A DNA stretch of 64,000 bases, taken from the NCBI RefSeq assembly GCF_900128415.1, contig NZ_LT635772.1, positions 1,550,001-1,614,000 on the forward strand. Direction: 5' to 3'. Of the stretch, positions 16,235 to 24,916 are shown piece by piece. Under the pieces are notes generated by a model that saw only the letters and a program-made list of their open reading frames with translations, was not told the DNA's origin and did not search any database. The stretch is from Anaerococcus mediterraneensis. Lineage in GTDB: Bacteria; Bacillota; Clostridia; Tissierellales; Peptoniphilaceae. A program made the translations under genes and the position numbers. The number at the start of each line of letters is the position of its first letter. The first letter of the stretch is position 1.

Positions 16235-17011
16235 TCACCTTCTATTCGCTTCTTTTGCAATAATATTAAAAGACATTGTAGTAATAAAAACTGCAAAAAT
16301 CGGGTAAATTATGAGTTCTGGCTTAATAAATATTGAATCTCTCGCTTCTAAAATCATAGAACCCCACTCCACAACATTTTCTCCAAGTCCAATTCCTATA
16401 AATGAAAAACCAGTAATTGCTAAAATCATATCCGCACAGGACAAACAAATATAATGAACTAAATCTAATAATATATTTGGTAGTATGTGAACTAGAACCA
16501 ACCTAGTCTTTGAAGCACCAAGTGAAATCATACAAGTGCAATAAGCTTTATCGTATTCAATATTTATTTGAGTTCTAACAAGTCTTAAAAATCTCAATAT
16601 ATATGAAACAACCAAAGCGATTAATGTAGTTTTTATTCCATTTCCCCAAGATGCTATAAATATGATTAAATAAGCAATTGGTGGTATAGCCGTTACAGCA
16701 TTAATAATCGAATCTACTATTACATTCTTTTTCATGGTAACCTTTGATGTAAGCGTTCCCAAAAGCAAACCTAAAGTAAAAACAATAATTGATGCAGTCA
16801 TAACCATAAATAATGTAGTTTTCCCCCCGTACAGTATTCTCGATAAAACGCACCTGCCCATGCTATCATTTCCCAAAGGATACTTAGAACTTGGATTTGC
16901 AAATCTAAGGGGAAGATTAACTTCTAAGGGATCATTAGGGGCAAAAAAACTTCCAAAGAACATAAATAAAATCACTAGGAAAGTAAATACTTTACTTTTG
17001 TTTATTTTCAT
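16235..17011 (-). CDS. ABC importer permease, NikC/DppC/CntC-like
   Basis: The 258-residue membrane protein has five to six helices and the BPD_transp_1 EAA-like loop (SLGASKTRLVLVHILPN, near residue 164). The N-terminus has the OppC_N feature, with an FFAPNDPLEVN segment and PLGNDSMGRCVLSRILYGG. Its start overlaps the stop of the previous permease gene by one base. Together with that permease it forms the membrane channel of the importer. Confidence 0.85.
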   Translation of the reverse strand: MKINKSKVFTFLVILFMFFGSFFAPNDPLEVNLPLRFANPSSKYPLGNDSMGRCVLSRILYGGKTTLFMVMTASIIVFTLGLLLGTLTSKVTMKKNVIVDSIINAVTAIPPIAYLIIFIASWGNGIKTTLIALVVSYILRFLRLVRTQINIEYDKAYCTCMISLGASKTRLVLVHILPNILLDLVHYICLSCADMILAITGFSFIGIGLGENVVEWGSMILEARDSIFIKPELIIYPIFAVFITTMSFNIIAKEANRR

Positions 17012-17943
17012 TAATCTCCCCTTTCCTTTATCAAAAGATCGTTTATCAAATCGGATGTTATATTAGCAATGGCAATAAATAAGGCTAAAAAGAAAACCAA
17101 ACCATGAATCATGGTTGCATCACGATTTATTACAGAATTTATAATCAAATATCCAAAGCCTGGAATAGAAAAAACCCCCTCAACTATTGCTGCATTTGCA
17201 ATCATAAGTCCAATACTCTGAAAGAAATTTGGGATTAACTTTACTATGGAGTTTGGCAATATATGTTTCACAAACAAAGTAGATTCCTTTAGTCCATTTG
17301 CTCTAAAAAACATAATATAATATTCACCATTCTCTTTGTCTAAAGCATCTTTAAATAGTGGATAATAAAAAGAAGCCCCAAATATCCCTAAAGTTATTGC
17401 AGGAAGTAGATAGTTTGTAATGCCAATATTACCTGCTACTGATAGCAAATCCCACTTTACTGCAAATATTTCAAGTAAGATAATAGCAATATAAAAGCTA
17501 GGAATTGAAACACCAATAAGGCATAAAAGATTTATAAGCTTATTGATTATCTTGCTCTTCCATAAGAAAGTAATACATCCCAAAGATAATACTAAAATTA
17601 CCTGCAATATTGCAGAAAAGAAAACAACAGATAAAGTTTTTGGCAAAGCCAACATTATATTATCCCAGACTGGTTTGCCATTGCTTAAAGACTGTCCTAA
17701 GTCTAGAGAAAAAAGATTTTTAATCCAGTTAAAATATTGCTTATATACAGGTTTGTCAAAACCAAATCTTATTCTTACTTCTTCAATTTGCTCAGGTGAT
17801 GGACTTCCGATATGTCTTTTAGCATATGCAGTGGCTGGATCGACAGGAGATAATTTCATTAAAACAAATGATAAAACACTAACAATTAATAATGTCATTA
17901 TTAGCTCATAAAATTTTTTTAAAAATGTCTTTTTTGTATTCAT
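17011..17943 (-). CDS. ABC importer permease, NikB/DppB/CntB-like
   Basis: The 310-residue permease starts with a membrane helix, has the conserved PVDPATAYA segment and the GSPSPEQIEEVRIRFGFDKPV periplasmic-type loop of the DppB family, and an EAA loop (RANGLKESTLFVKHILPNS) near residue 218. It is the first transporter gene after the TetR regulator (20-base gap), so the whole set is one operon: regulator, two permeases, two ATPases, binding protein and the exporter-fold pair. Confidence 0.85.
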   Translation of the reverse strand: MNTKKTFLKKFYELIMTLLIVSVLSFVLMKLSPVDPATAYAKRHIGSPSPEQIEEVRIRFGFDKPVYKQYFNWIKNLFSLDLGQSLSNGKPVWDNIMLALPKTLSVVFFSAILQVILVLSLGCITFLWKSKIINKLINLLCLIGVSIPSFYIAIILLEIFAVKWDLLSVAGNIGITNYLLPAITLGIFGASFYYPLFKDALDKENGEYYIMFFRANGLKESTLFVKHILPNSIVKLIPNFFQSIGLMIANAAIVEGVFSIPGFGYLIINSVINRDATMIHGLVFFLALFIAIANITSDLINDLLIKERGD

Positions 17944-17963
17944 TTTTATACCATAATTTAAGA

Positions 17964-18557
17964 TCAGCCTAATAATTCAGGAAATTTATTTTTCAAATAT
18001 TCTTCTAACATCTTTTTGATTGTTTTTTTATTTTCAATAAAAATTTCTTTTTGATTTAAACTTTCATATCCTAAGATCAAAGTATTTACAAAGGTCACTA
18101 AAAACTCATCTTCAAAAATAGATGATAGCTTATCGTTTGGAGGAAATGTAGACGATAAAATTTCTGTGTTTGTTTCTTTTAAATTTTCAAACATTTCACA
18201 CAATCTTTTATCTTCATTTTGTAGTTTCAAAAAAATTGCATAGATGCTTTTAAATTCATTTTCATCATAAATTCTTTCCATCATCATCTCAGTAATTGCG
18301 TCTAAAGTCGTTAACTTAGATGTGTCGATAGTTTTGTTTTTTTCTCCTCTATATTTGATACCTAATTTCATAAAATCATAAATCATTTCGTAGGTTGATC
18401 CATAATGATAGTAAACACCACCTTTACTTAAACTTACTTTTTCTATAACATCTTCCATAGTTGTATTTTGGAAACCCTTTTCTAAAAAACATGTCTTTGC
18501 CGCTTCCAGAATTTCTAACTTCCTTTTTTCTCCTACTTTCAATTTTTTATCATTCAA
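17964..18557 (-). CDS. TetR/AcrR-family transcriptional regulator (unit A cargo)
   Basis: The 197-residue protein has an N-terminal TetR helix-turn-helix: KLEILEAAKTCFLEKGFQNTT, then MEDVIEKVSLSKGGVYYHYGST. The C-terminal half is a variable ligand-binding domain. It heads the transporter operon and is preceded by a sigma-A promoter with an inverted repeat just downstream, fitting autoregulation. The inducer is unknown; a transported metallophore or metal complex would be logical. Confidence 0.85.
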   Translation of the reverse strand: MNDKKLKVGEKRKLEILEAAKTCFLEKGFQNTTMEDVIEKVSLSKGGVYYHYGSTYEMIYDFMKLGIKYRGEKNKTIDTSKLTTLDAITEMMMERIYDENEFKSIYAIFLKLQNEDKRLCEMFENLKETNTEILSSTFPPNDKLSSIFEDEFLVTFVNTLILGYESLNQKEIFIENKKTIKKMLEEYLKNKFPELLG

Positions 18558-18586
18558 AACTTTATCTCCTGTTAATAAATAATTCC

Positions 18587-18598
18587 GACGCTACCGTC
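18587..18598. promoter_or_regulatory. Candidate TetR operator
   Basis: The inverted repeat GACG-CTAC-CGTC lies between the -10 box and the start of the tetR gene. It is the only G+C-rich palindrome in the gap, where a repressor would block transcription. Confidence 0.5.
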
Positions 18599-18604
18599 AG
18601 TTTT

Positions 18605-18633
18605 ATTGTAACTCATTTGATAATTAATTTCAA
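18605..18633 (-). promoter_or_regulatory. Sigma-A promoter of cargo operon A with overlapping Fur-like box
   Basis: On the minus strand the -35 TTGAAA (18628-18633) and -10 TACAAT (18605-18610) are separated by exactly 17 bases. Between and over them, TGATAATTAATTTCA (18618-18632) matches the 7-1-7 Fur consensus at 12 of 14 positions. Dual control by TetR and an iron regulator is possible. Confidence 0.6.
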
Positions 18634-18722
18634 TACATGAATTATTTTAAATTTTAGTAATCTTATTTAAGATATTTGCTTGAACGCCCTTTATTCTTCT
18701 TTATTAATTTCTTTAAATGCGG

Positions 18723-18872
18723 TATAATTAATAAAACCTAATACACGCTTAACGCTTATAACTTTAATAGCAAGCACAGTAAGTGTACGGACACTTACGA
18801 AAAAATTAATGGAGCAGACCTTTATGGCATGCTCCATTTTTTTAATTTTTACCTTGTTAGGGAGAACCCTAA
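18723..18872 (+). promoter_or_regulatory. Conserved leader/oriT-like region before mobC (copy A)
   Basis: In order: a -10 box TATAAT (18723-18728), a conserved AT-rich block, an inverted repeat GTAAGTGT/ACACTTAC (18779-18798), a terminator-like hairpin (18810-18836) with a U-run, and a 6-bp hairpin TTAGGG-AGAA-CCCTAA (18857-18872). The same order recurs at 63498-63648. An inverted repeat next to a mobC-relaxase pair is what an oriT looks like; the promoter plus terminator could also make a short RNA of about 110 bases. Confidence 0.55.
18810..18843 (+). terminator. Intrinsic terminator in mobC leader
   Basis: The stem TGGAGCA/TGCTCCA is followed by seven Ts. It lies between the leader promoter and mobC, so read-through or a start further downstream is needed for mobC expression. 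The unit B copy has compensating changes in the stem. Confidence 0.7.
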
Positions 18873-18905
18873 GACCCCGAAATATATTTTATAAAAGAGA
18901 ATAAA

Positions 18906-19262
18906 ATGGCAAATAGATTTAGAAATGAAAGAATAGAAATTAAACTAACTAAGGAAGAGAAAGAAGTTTTTGAAAAGAAAATGAAACTTGCTAATTGCAA
19001 AACTATGTCTCACTTTCTTAGAAAATGTGTATTAGAAAAAGAGATTTATGTTGTAGATTTAGAACCATTTAGAAACCTACAATGGCTACTTTCGAATGCA
19101 ACAAATAATATAAACCAGATTGCAAAAGCTACTAATACAACTGGTGTTATTTACAAAAATGAAATTGAATCAATGAATAAGCAGATAGAAAAATTATCAA
19201 GAGAAATATGGCAGATTCATTCCCTACTTCTTAATAAATCAAGAGAAAGTTCTGGTGATTAG
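18906..19262 (+). CDS. mobC: MobC-family relaxosome accessory protein
   Basis: The 118-residue protein has a ribbon-helix-helix-like N-terminus (RIEIKLTKEEKEVFEKKM), the FLRKCVLEK block and the RNLQWLLSNATNNINQIAKATN helix typical of bacterial MobC proteins, which bind oriT and help the relaxase nick. It is directly followed by the relaxase gene, whose start overlaps or abuts its stop. From codon 19 on it is about 98% identical in DNA to the partial copy at 63681, while the first 18 codons differ. Confidence 0.85.
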   Translation: MANRFRNERIEIKLTKEEKEVFEKKMKLANCKTMSHFLRKCVLEKEIYVVDLEPFRNLQWLLSNATNNINQIAKATNTTGVIYKNEIESMNKQIEKLSREIWQIHSLLLNKSRESSGD

Positions 19263-19263
19263 T

Positions 19264-20595
19264 GTGGCAATTACAAAAATACATCCTATAAAATCAACTC
19301 TAAATTTGGCAATAGACTATATAACTAAGAGTGAAAAAACTGATGAAAAAATCTTGGTATCTTCATTTAAATGTCATCCATCTACTGCACACATTCAATT
19401 TATGAAAACACGAGAAGACAATGATACTAAAGGTACAGTTCTAGCTAGACATTTGATCCAATCTTTTCTACCAGGAGAGGTTGATCCTATAAAAGCTCAC
19501 GAAATTGGAATTGAATTATGCAAGAAAATTTTAAAAGAAGATTATGAATTTGTTCTTGCAACTCATATAGATAGAGGGCATATCCATAACCATATTATTT
19601 TTAATAATGTTAATTACAAGACTGGTAAATGCTACCAATCTAACAAAAAATCTTACCACAAAATCAGGTATCAAAGTGACGAATTATGTAAAGAAAATAA
19701 GCTTTCAGTCATTGATAAATACTATGAAGCTTACAAGAGAAAATATAAAACTGCTGGTAAATCTTGGTACGAATATGACCAAAACAAGAAAGGCAATTCC
19801 TGGAAATCTAAACTGCAATTTGATATAGATAGAATAATTAATAAGTCTAACTCGTGGGAAGAATTTTTAGAAAATATGAAGTCTCTTGATTATGAAATTA
19901 AGTTTGGTAAACACATTGCTTTTCGTCATAAAGATAGGCAAAGATTTACAAGATCAAAGACTATCGGAGAAGATTATACTGAGAAAAGAATCAAAGAAAG
20001 AATAGATTTAGCTATTAAAAACAAAGCTAATCCTACTAAAAAGCGTGTAGGAAATGTTATTGACATATCTACTAATGAAAAAACTCAATCATCTAAAGGT
20101 TACGAAGTCTGGGCAAGAAAACACAATATCAAAACAATGGCTGATTCAATAATTAAACTTCGAGAACAAGGAATTAATTCCATTACCCAGCTCGATGATC
20201 TAATCAAAAAATCTGCTGATGATAGACAAGACTTGTTAGATAAAATAAAGAAAATTGAAACTGAGATGAAGAGTTTATCCCAAGATATGGAAAATATAAA
20301 TACTATAAATAAGCATCGTGAAATCTATAAATACCACAAGAAAAATCCTGATGATAAACAATTTGCAGAAGAATATTATAGTGAGCTTTCCATCTACAAA
20401 ATAGCTGCTAAAGAAATCTTAGAAAACTATAAAAAACTACCAAACACAAAAGAAATACTATCAAACCTCGATAAATTGCAAGAAAAAAAGAACACCCTTA
20501 TGCAAGAGTATTCTTTGAATAAAGAACAATTTTCTGACCTTGTTCAGTATAGGAAAAACTATGAAAATTATTATGGAAAAGAACTGGAGAGGTAA
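19264..20595 (+). CDS. mobA: Relaxase/mobilization nuclease, MobA/VirD2 family (MOBP-like)
   Basis: The protein (about 443 residues) has the relaxase motifs: motif I Tyr in NLAIDYITKSEKT, motif II HLIQSFLPGEV, and motif III HIDRGHIHNHIIFN with the metal-binding His triad. The C-terminal part is a coiled coil. The GTG at 19264 gives the usual family N-terminus MAITKIHPIKST; a GTG at 19255 is an alternative. It would nick the unit A oriT and lead strand transfer using the conjugation machinery of a helper element, since no type IV secretion genes are present in the window. Confidence 0.85.
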   Translation: MAITKIHPIKSTLNLAIDYITKSEKTDEKILVSSFKCHPSTAHIQFMKTREDNDTKGTVLARHLIQSFLPGEVDPIKAHEIGIELCKKILKEDYEFVLATHIDRGHIHNHIIFNNVNYKTGKCYQSNKKSYHKIRYQSDELCKENKLSVIDKYYEAYKRKYKTAGKSWYEYDQNKKGNSWKSKLQFDIDRIINKSNSWEEFLENMKSLDYEIKFGKHIAFRHKDRQRFTRSKTIGEDYTEKRIKERIDLAIKNKANPTKKRVGNVIDISTNEKTQSSKGYEVWARKHNIKTMADSIIKLREQGINSITQLDDLIKKSADDRQDLLDKIKKIETEMKSLSQDMENINTINKHREIYKYHKKNPDDKQFAEEYYSELSIYKIAAKEILENYKKLPNTKEILSNLDKLQEKKNTLMQEYSLNKEQFSDLVQYRKNYENYYGKELER

Positions 20596-20613
20596 CATCT
20601 TCTCTTCTCACTC

Positions 20614-21435
20614 TTATAAATTTTTACTATTTTCGATTTCTCTAAAAGAATCCCAAAGATATCTAGTCAATGTTATGCTAGCACCTACAGAAAGTTCTGC
20701 ATGCTTTTTACTCAAAGCTTTAAAATTCCTTTCTCTTCCATGTCCGCTTCCATAATGATTTCTAAGATCGTTAATTCCGGAAGCAAGTCCATTTAAACTC
20801 CCTGTAATTTGCTTTACTATTTTGTCTTCAGTTTCGTCAATTATCATGCTTTCATTTGGAATTTTTAAACACCTAAAGGTTTCTTTAACTAATTGTGTTA
20901 ATTTTAAGTTATCTTTTTTATTCTCTCCTAAATTATTACAAATTTCCTTACAACAACTTTCAAGTAATTCCTTTGATTTCCCTATTGCTTCTGTGGGATT
21001 TCTATCCACCATTTCTAGCATTAAATCAATTTGAGAATTAATATATTCAGATGAGAATTTAATTTTCAAAACTTCTGCTTCTGACATAAGATTTGAGCTA
21101 TTTGATAATTCTCGATTAATAATATCTTTACACTTAATGTATAGAGATTTGAATGAAGTTCCTCTATTATTTTTTTTATTTTCTTCTATCTCATCACTAA
21201 AATAAACAGAGTAAAACTCTAAAAGATCTTTATATAGTTTAGCAATTTTATAAGAATCACCCTCGTTTGTAAATTCTCTAAGTGACTTTCCTTTTGACAA
21301 ATGATATTTTTCACATAATCTTATCCCTATACTTTGAAATGTAAACTCATCAAAATCATTCGTAGAAAAATCTAGAACATAGCCACCTCTATTAAATAAT
21401 TCATCAAGATATCCTTTTTCTATATAACTAAGCAT
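20614..21435 (-). CDS. Abortive-infection C-terminal (Abi_C) domain protein
   Basis: The 273-residue protein carries the Abi_C pattern at its C-terminus: NPTEAIGKSKELLESCCKEI, then LASGINDLRNHYGSGHG. The RN-x4-6-H arrangement (RNHYGSGHG) resembles HEPN-type RNase motifs, which would suit a toxin that acts on RNA; this is inference. The N-terminal half is unassigned. It is the last of three tightly packed genes and converges on the relaxase gene with an 18-base gap. Confidence 0.75.
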   Translation of the reverse strand: MLSYIEKGYLDELFNRGGYVLDFSTNDFDEFTFQSIGIRLCEKYHLSKGKSLREFTNEGDSYKIAKLYKDLLEFYSVYFSDEIEENKKNNRGTSFKSLYIKCKDIINRELSNSSNLMSEAEVLKIKFSSEYINSQIDLMLEMVDRNPTEAIGKSKELLESCCKEICNNLGENKKDNLKLTQLVKETFRCLKIPNESMIIDETEDKIVKQITGSLNGLASGINDLRNHYGSGHGRERNFKALSKKHAELSVGASITLTRYLWDSFREIENSKNL

Positions 21436-21443
21436 AGTTAAAC

Positions 21444-22247
21444 CTACTTTATAATTCCTAGTAATGAACCTAATTTGTTTATACCTTCAATAAAATCTGG
21501 AAGTGTTGCTATGGAGCCGATCATAAATTTTAACGAATTAAAGCTCGTTTTTAATAGATTTTTGTTAGGATTTGCTTTGACTACTTCTCCTTTTATCAAC
21601 TCCATATTTCCCATTAAAATACTTCGTTTATCTTCGTCATCTATATTTTCCAATAGGATTTCCAATTTTGATATTTCTTCATCAATTTCATTCTTATTTA
21701 AGTAATTATTTTGTATTGCATCTATAGATGAATTATCACTAGCTAAATTTACCTGAACACCAGAACTATTTATGTTAATTTCATATTTATTATTGTCATC
21801 GTAACCCATATCAGTTGCTATATCTTTAATATATTCTTCAATCCCTGAAATAAATGGATAAACCATTCTATTCCCAAAGCTTTGTGCCATATCTTGATAC
21901 TTGTTGCTATTAGCGTAAAACCACCCAAAGTTAATGGTGTTTAAATTATTTTCTAAAATGTATTTAAAAGTAGAGTATAAAAGATACAATCTTTTTCCAG
22001 TATTACTTCCCAAATCTAAACATTGTCTACCATAAGATGAATATACATTATTTATACTTTCCTCTAAATCACCTATATCATATTTGAAACTTTCAATATA
22101 ATTTTTTATCAAAGATGTCTTATCTACATAATCTATAAATTCTCTTAGAAGGTCGATTTGTTCCCTATAATCTGCATTAATTACATCTGAACCCAATCCT
22201 CTAAATTTTCTACTGATTTTTCTTAGTTCTTTCTTATTAATCTCCAT
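21444..22247 (-). CDS. Unknown protein in Abi_C operon
   Basis: The 267-residue protein is mostly helical with polar segments. A conserved-looking block YPFISGIEEYIKDIATDMGY is followed by a beta-rich stretch with INSSGVQVNLASDNS, and the C-terminus (LLKTSFNSLKFMIGSIATLPDF) is an amphipathic or membrane-seeking helix. I do not recognise a named family. Its start overlaps the end of the zinc-ribbon gene by 11 bases and its stop is eight bases from the Abi_C gene, so the three are almost surely expressed together and may be one defence system. Confidence 0.6.
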   Translation of the reverse strand: MEINKKELRKISRKFRGLGSDVINADYREQIDLLREFIDYVDKTSLIKNYIESFKYDIGDLEESINNVYSSYGRQCLDLGSNTGKRLYLLYSTFKYILENNLNTINFGWFYANSNKYQDMAQSFGNRMVYPFISGIEEYIKDIATDMGYDDNNKYEININSSGVQVNLASDNSSIDAIQNNYLNKNEIDEEISKLEILLENIDDEDKRSILMGNMELIKGEVVKANPNKNLLKTSFNSLKFMIGSIATLPDFIEGINKLGSLLGIIK

Positions 22248-22695
22248 CTACAATCTCCCCACAAAAAGGACAATATCCACCCTCAAGATTTTTTATGCTA
22301 CTAATTTTTGCTTTTTTCTTGCAACACTCATAATATTTTTCTTCAAAATCTCCAGTTTTTCGTCCTATGGGTATCTCTGGCTGCTTTTTAATTTTCTCGG
22401 TTTTAATTCTAATTTCTGAGTTTTTGAAACTTTTTTTCATAGTGGCTGAAAATTCATTTAATATATCAGCTACTTTGTTCTCTATCATCCTCTCCGCTAG
22501 ATTTATTGTTTCATCATCTAAATAGTCTTGGTGTTTTAAACCACAGTTCGGACACCAAATATATAAATTTGTGTCATCTTCTATATCATCTACAAGAAGC
22601 ATAAATCTCTCTCCACAAGATGGGCACTTTAATAAAACATAACCATCAGAATCCGCTGGAATACTTATTTCTAGCGTTTCAAAATCTTTCATCAT
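22237..22695 (-). CDS. Zinc-ribbon protein heading Abi_C operon
   Basis: The 152-residue protein has an N-terminal zinc ribbon (CPSCGERF, then CPNCGLKH 24 residues later) and a C-terminal pair (CCKKK and CPFCGE) that may form a second zinc site. The middle is charged and helical. Zinc ribbons of this type bind nucleic acid or serve as scaffolds. It is the first gene of the three-gene operon. Function not known; a sensor or specificity subunit for the Abi_C protein is conceivable. Confidence 0.6.
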   Translation of the reverse strand: MMKDFETLEISIPADSDGYVLLKCPSCGERFMLLVDDIEDDTNLYIWCPNCGLKHQDYLDDETINLAERMIENKVADILNEFSATMKKSFKNSEIRIKTEKIKKQPEIPIGRKTGDFEEKYYECCKKKAKISSIKNLEGGYCPFCGEIVDGD

Positions 22696-22771
22696 TAACT
22701 ACCTCTACTAATTAAATTTTAACAACTTTCTATTATCAAAAGCACAATCTAAATCATATTCAAGATTTATA

Positions 22772-22988
22772 TTAAGATATATCTCTATCATTTCTCCTAT
22801 ATTCAATAATATCTACAATATAACATTGAAAATACTCACAAATCTCCCCTAATGTTTCTAAACTTACATTTTCATCTTTTTCCATCTTGGCTATTGTCTT
22901 GGGAGTTGTTGCTATTGCACATTGTAAGTCTTTTTTTCATATTTTTATCTATTAATAGCTTCCATAATTTATTATATGAAAATCCCAT
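22772..22988 (-). pseudogene. XRE-family helix-turn-helix regulator, frameshifted
   Basis: The frame starts MGFSYNKLWKLLIDKNMKK, then a run of seven A residues shifts the frame; the other frame continues IATTPKTIAKMEKDENVSLETLGEICEYF, a clear Cro/CI-type HTH with C-terminal helix, ending at 22772. Removing one A restores a protein of about 71 residues. It could be a decayed regulator of the neighbouring operon or, less likely, a slippage-controlled gene. Confidence 0.7.
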
Positions 22989-23035
22989 ATCATTCTCCAA
23001 TTCTATATTTTTTCTTTCTAAAGGTATAGATTAAC

Positions 23036-23140
23036 TACCTAATTATAGCATATAACACAGATTCCTTTCAATTATATGATTCACTGCGTTAAAACGAGCA
23101 AAAAAAAAAAAAAAATAAAGGCAGTCCGAAGACTGCCGAT
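23036..23140. repeat. Direct repeat T, copy 2
   Basis: Second copy of the repeat at 4976-5066, same orientation, with CACAGATTCCTTTCAAT conserved and the A-run expanded to 15. It lies at the 3' end of a decayed gene, which is probably its original setting. Confidence 0.65.
23120..23137 (-). terminator. Intrinsic terminator
   Basis: GGCAGTC/GACTGCC stem, TTCG loop, then TTTA and 15 Ts on the minus strand, directly after the stop of the decayed gene at 23143. Confidence 0.8.
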
Positions 23141-23142
23141 AT

Positions 23143-23512
23143 TTACCTCTCTTCACCTTTTCTATGGTCTTTCTTACTTGACTTCGCTTTATCATCTGTC
23201 TTAAAGCTTTCTATTTGCCCTAATATAGACTTTTTATCCTTATCTTGACTCTTTACTTGTTCTTTTGCTTTTAAGAGCTTAGAAGACAAAATACGAACAT
23301 TTTTATGTTCTTTCCCTTTGTTATCAATGCTTGTTTTTACTTGTCCAAATATTTTAACAAAATCTCCTTGTTTTGGTTTTCTGAATCTTTAATCTTATCG
23401 CAATATGATTAACAATTGATATAAATTTCCATCGTCATCTTTATAAAATATTTAAAATTACTTACTTTAAAGTTTTCTATAGTATAGTTTTCGACTCCAA
23501 CATTAATTTAAT
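23143..23512 (-). pseudogene. Decayed OB-fold (SSB-like) protein gene
   Basis: The 3' two thirds read KPKQGDFVKIFGQVKTS and NVRILSSKLLKAKEQ, ending KDHRKGEER, which resembles the strand pattern of a single-stranded-DNA-binding OB fold (GDFV-I-GQV, NVRIL) with a charged tail. Upstream, pieces such as KYFYKDDDGNLYQLLIILR are in another frame, with at least two frameshifts or stops. It is probably a relic of a conjugative or plasmid replication module. Confidence 0.5.
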
Positions 23513-23562
23513 TTTAAATATTTTCTTTGTTTAATATAGAATTTATATAAAATAATAATTTC

Positions 23563-24744
23563 TTATACCTCTTCTATATAAAAATCTTCTAGTAATTCAA
23601 ATTTTGATTTTCTTACTTTACTTTTTTTATATACATATTTTGCTATGTTATCAGGATCGTTAAATAATTTTTTTCTATTTATCCCCAATAAATCTAAATC
23701 TTTTACAATTTCTATTTTATTTTCAATTTCTATGGAAATATCAGGAACTATTTTCTGTATATATTCTCTCTTTTCTTGTTTATTCAAAATATTAAATGGT
23801 GAATATAAAATATTTTGATAAATAAATCTACCAGATTGTAATGTCATTCTATCAAAATTAATATTAGGGTAATATAATATCATTGGAAAATCAGGTACTT
23901 CATAAATATTATTACCATACTTTTTAATTAACAAATATATAAAAGTTGTTAAATATATTATTACATAATCTTCTAATTTCTGTATTTTTAGTTCAAATGA
24001 ATAATTTGTTAATTTTGATAATTGAAAAAAAATATCCCTCCACATATTCAACTCTTCATTTTTGTTTTTAAGAAATACTTGAAGTAGCCTTTGATTTAAT
24101 TCATTTGGCCTATCCATAATATATCCTTCTTTAATTCCCTTATCATACCAATCTACAGCATTTATTATTTCAGACGTATATGCATTGTGTTTACTTTTTT
24201 TTAATAAAACTTTGATCATATTTAAATTATTAGATAATGAAATTATGAATCCTTTCCTATTATTCTTATAAAATTCTAATAATTTATTATAAAACATAAC
24301 TTTTGTTTCATTTTGTTCGATTAAATCATTATAAAAGTATTGTATTTTTCTTCCTGAAATTTCATCACTAAATTTTATAAAATTATTTTTCTTAAATATA
24401 TGAATATATCCTGTGTTTTCAAAGTTATCACAACACGAAAAGTATAACGCAACTAAAGCTGAACTTGTAATATCTATTAAATTTGTAGGCAACCCATGGT
24501 GTTGCGAATAAGATATGAAATTTGACTTTTCAATATCACTTAATTGTGCACTAACTTCATAGAAATATTCATCTATCATCTCATCAATTATAGATCTATC
24601 TGAGTCATTAAAATTATCTCTATAACATGATGCTGCAATATTTGTATATTTCCTAGATTCTCCCCTAAAATATGCATCCAATAAATTTTTTTCTTTAAGA
24701 ATTTTAATATAATCATATAAACTGTGAGCTCTTAATACTTCCAT
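23563..24744 (-). CDS. FRG-domain protein
   Basis: The 393-residue protein carries an FRG domain at residues about 15-120: YFRGESRKY, then SYSQHHGLPTNLIDITSSALVALYF. The name-giving Phe-Arg-Gly is FRG at about 23-25. The rest is AT-rich, Asn/Ile/Lys-rich and unassigned. FRG proteins are frequent in phage-defence islands, often as likely toxins or effectors, but their biochemical activity is largely unknown. It stands alone, with AAGGAGG before the ATG, between decayed element genes and an AbiE pair, so a defence role is an inference from context. Confidence 0.75.
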   Translation of the reverse strand: MEVLRAHSLYDYIKILKEKNLLDAYFRGESRKYTNIAASCYRDNFNDSDRSIIDEMIDEYFYEVSAQLSDIEKSNFISYSQHHGLPTNLIDITSSALVALYFSCCDNFENTGYIHIFKKNNFIKFSDEISGRKIQYFYNDLIEQNETKVMFYNKLLEFYKNNRKGFIISLSNNLNMIKVLLKKSKHNAYTSEIINAVDWYDKGIKEGYIMDRPNELNQRLLQVFLKNKNEELNMWRDIFFQLSKLTNYSFELKIQKLEDYVIIYLTTFIYLLIKKYGNNIYEVPDFPMILYYPNINFDRMTLQSGRFIYQNILYSPFNILNKQEKREYIQKIVPDISIEIENKIEIVKDLDLLGINRKKLFNDPDNIAKYVYKKSKVRKSKFELLEDFYIEEV

Positions 24745-24916
24745 ACTACCTCCTTATTGTTTACACTTTTTTATTATCAACTTAGGCTGAACAATTGACA
24801 TACAATTTTTTAGTTTTAAATACTCTGATTAAAAGTTAAAAAAGAATTAGATTAATTCCACTTCTCTTTTACTTGATATTTTCTTGCCTATGATTTGCCA
24901 GACAGTGTCTGTTAAA

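Noticed and set aside
13119..18557. Firm naming of the importer as nikABCDE, cntABCDF or opp
   Set aside because: Family 5 binding proteins cannot be assigned a ligand by eye; symbols were left empty.
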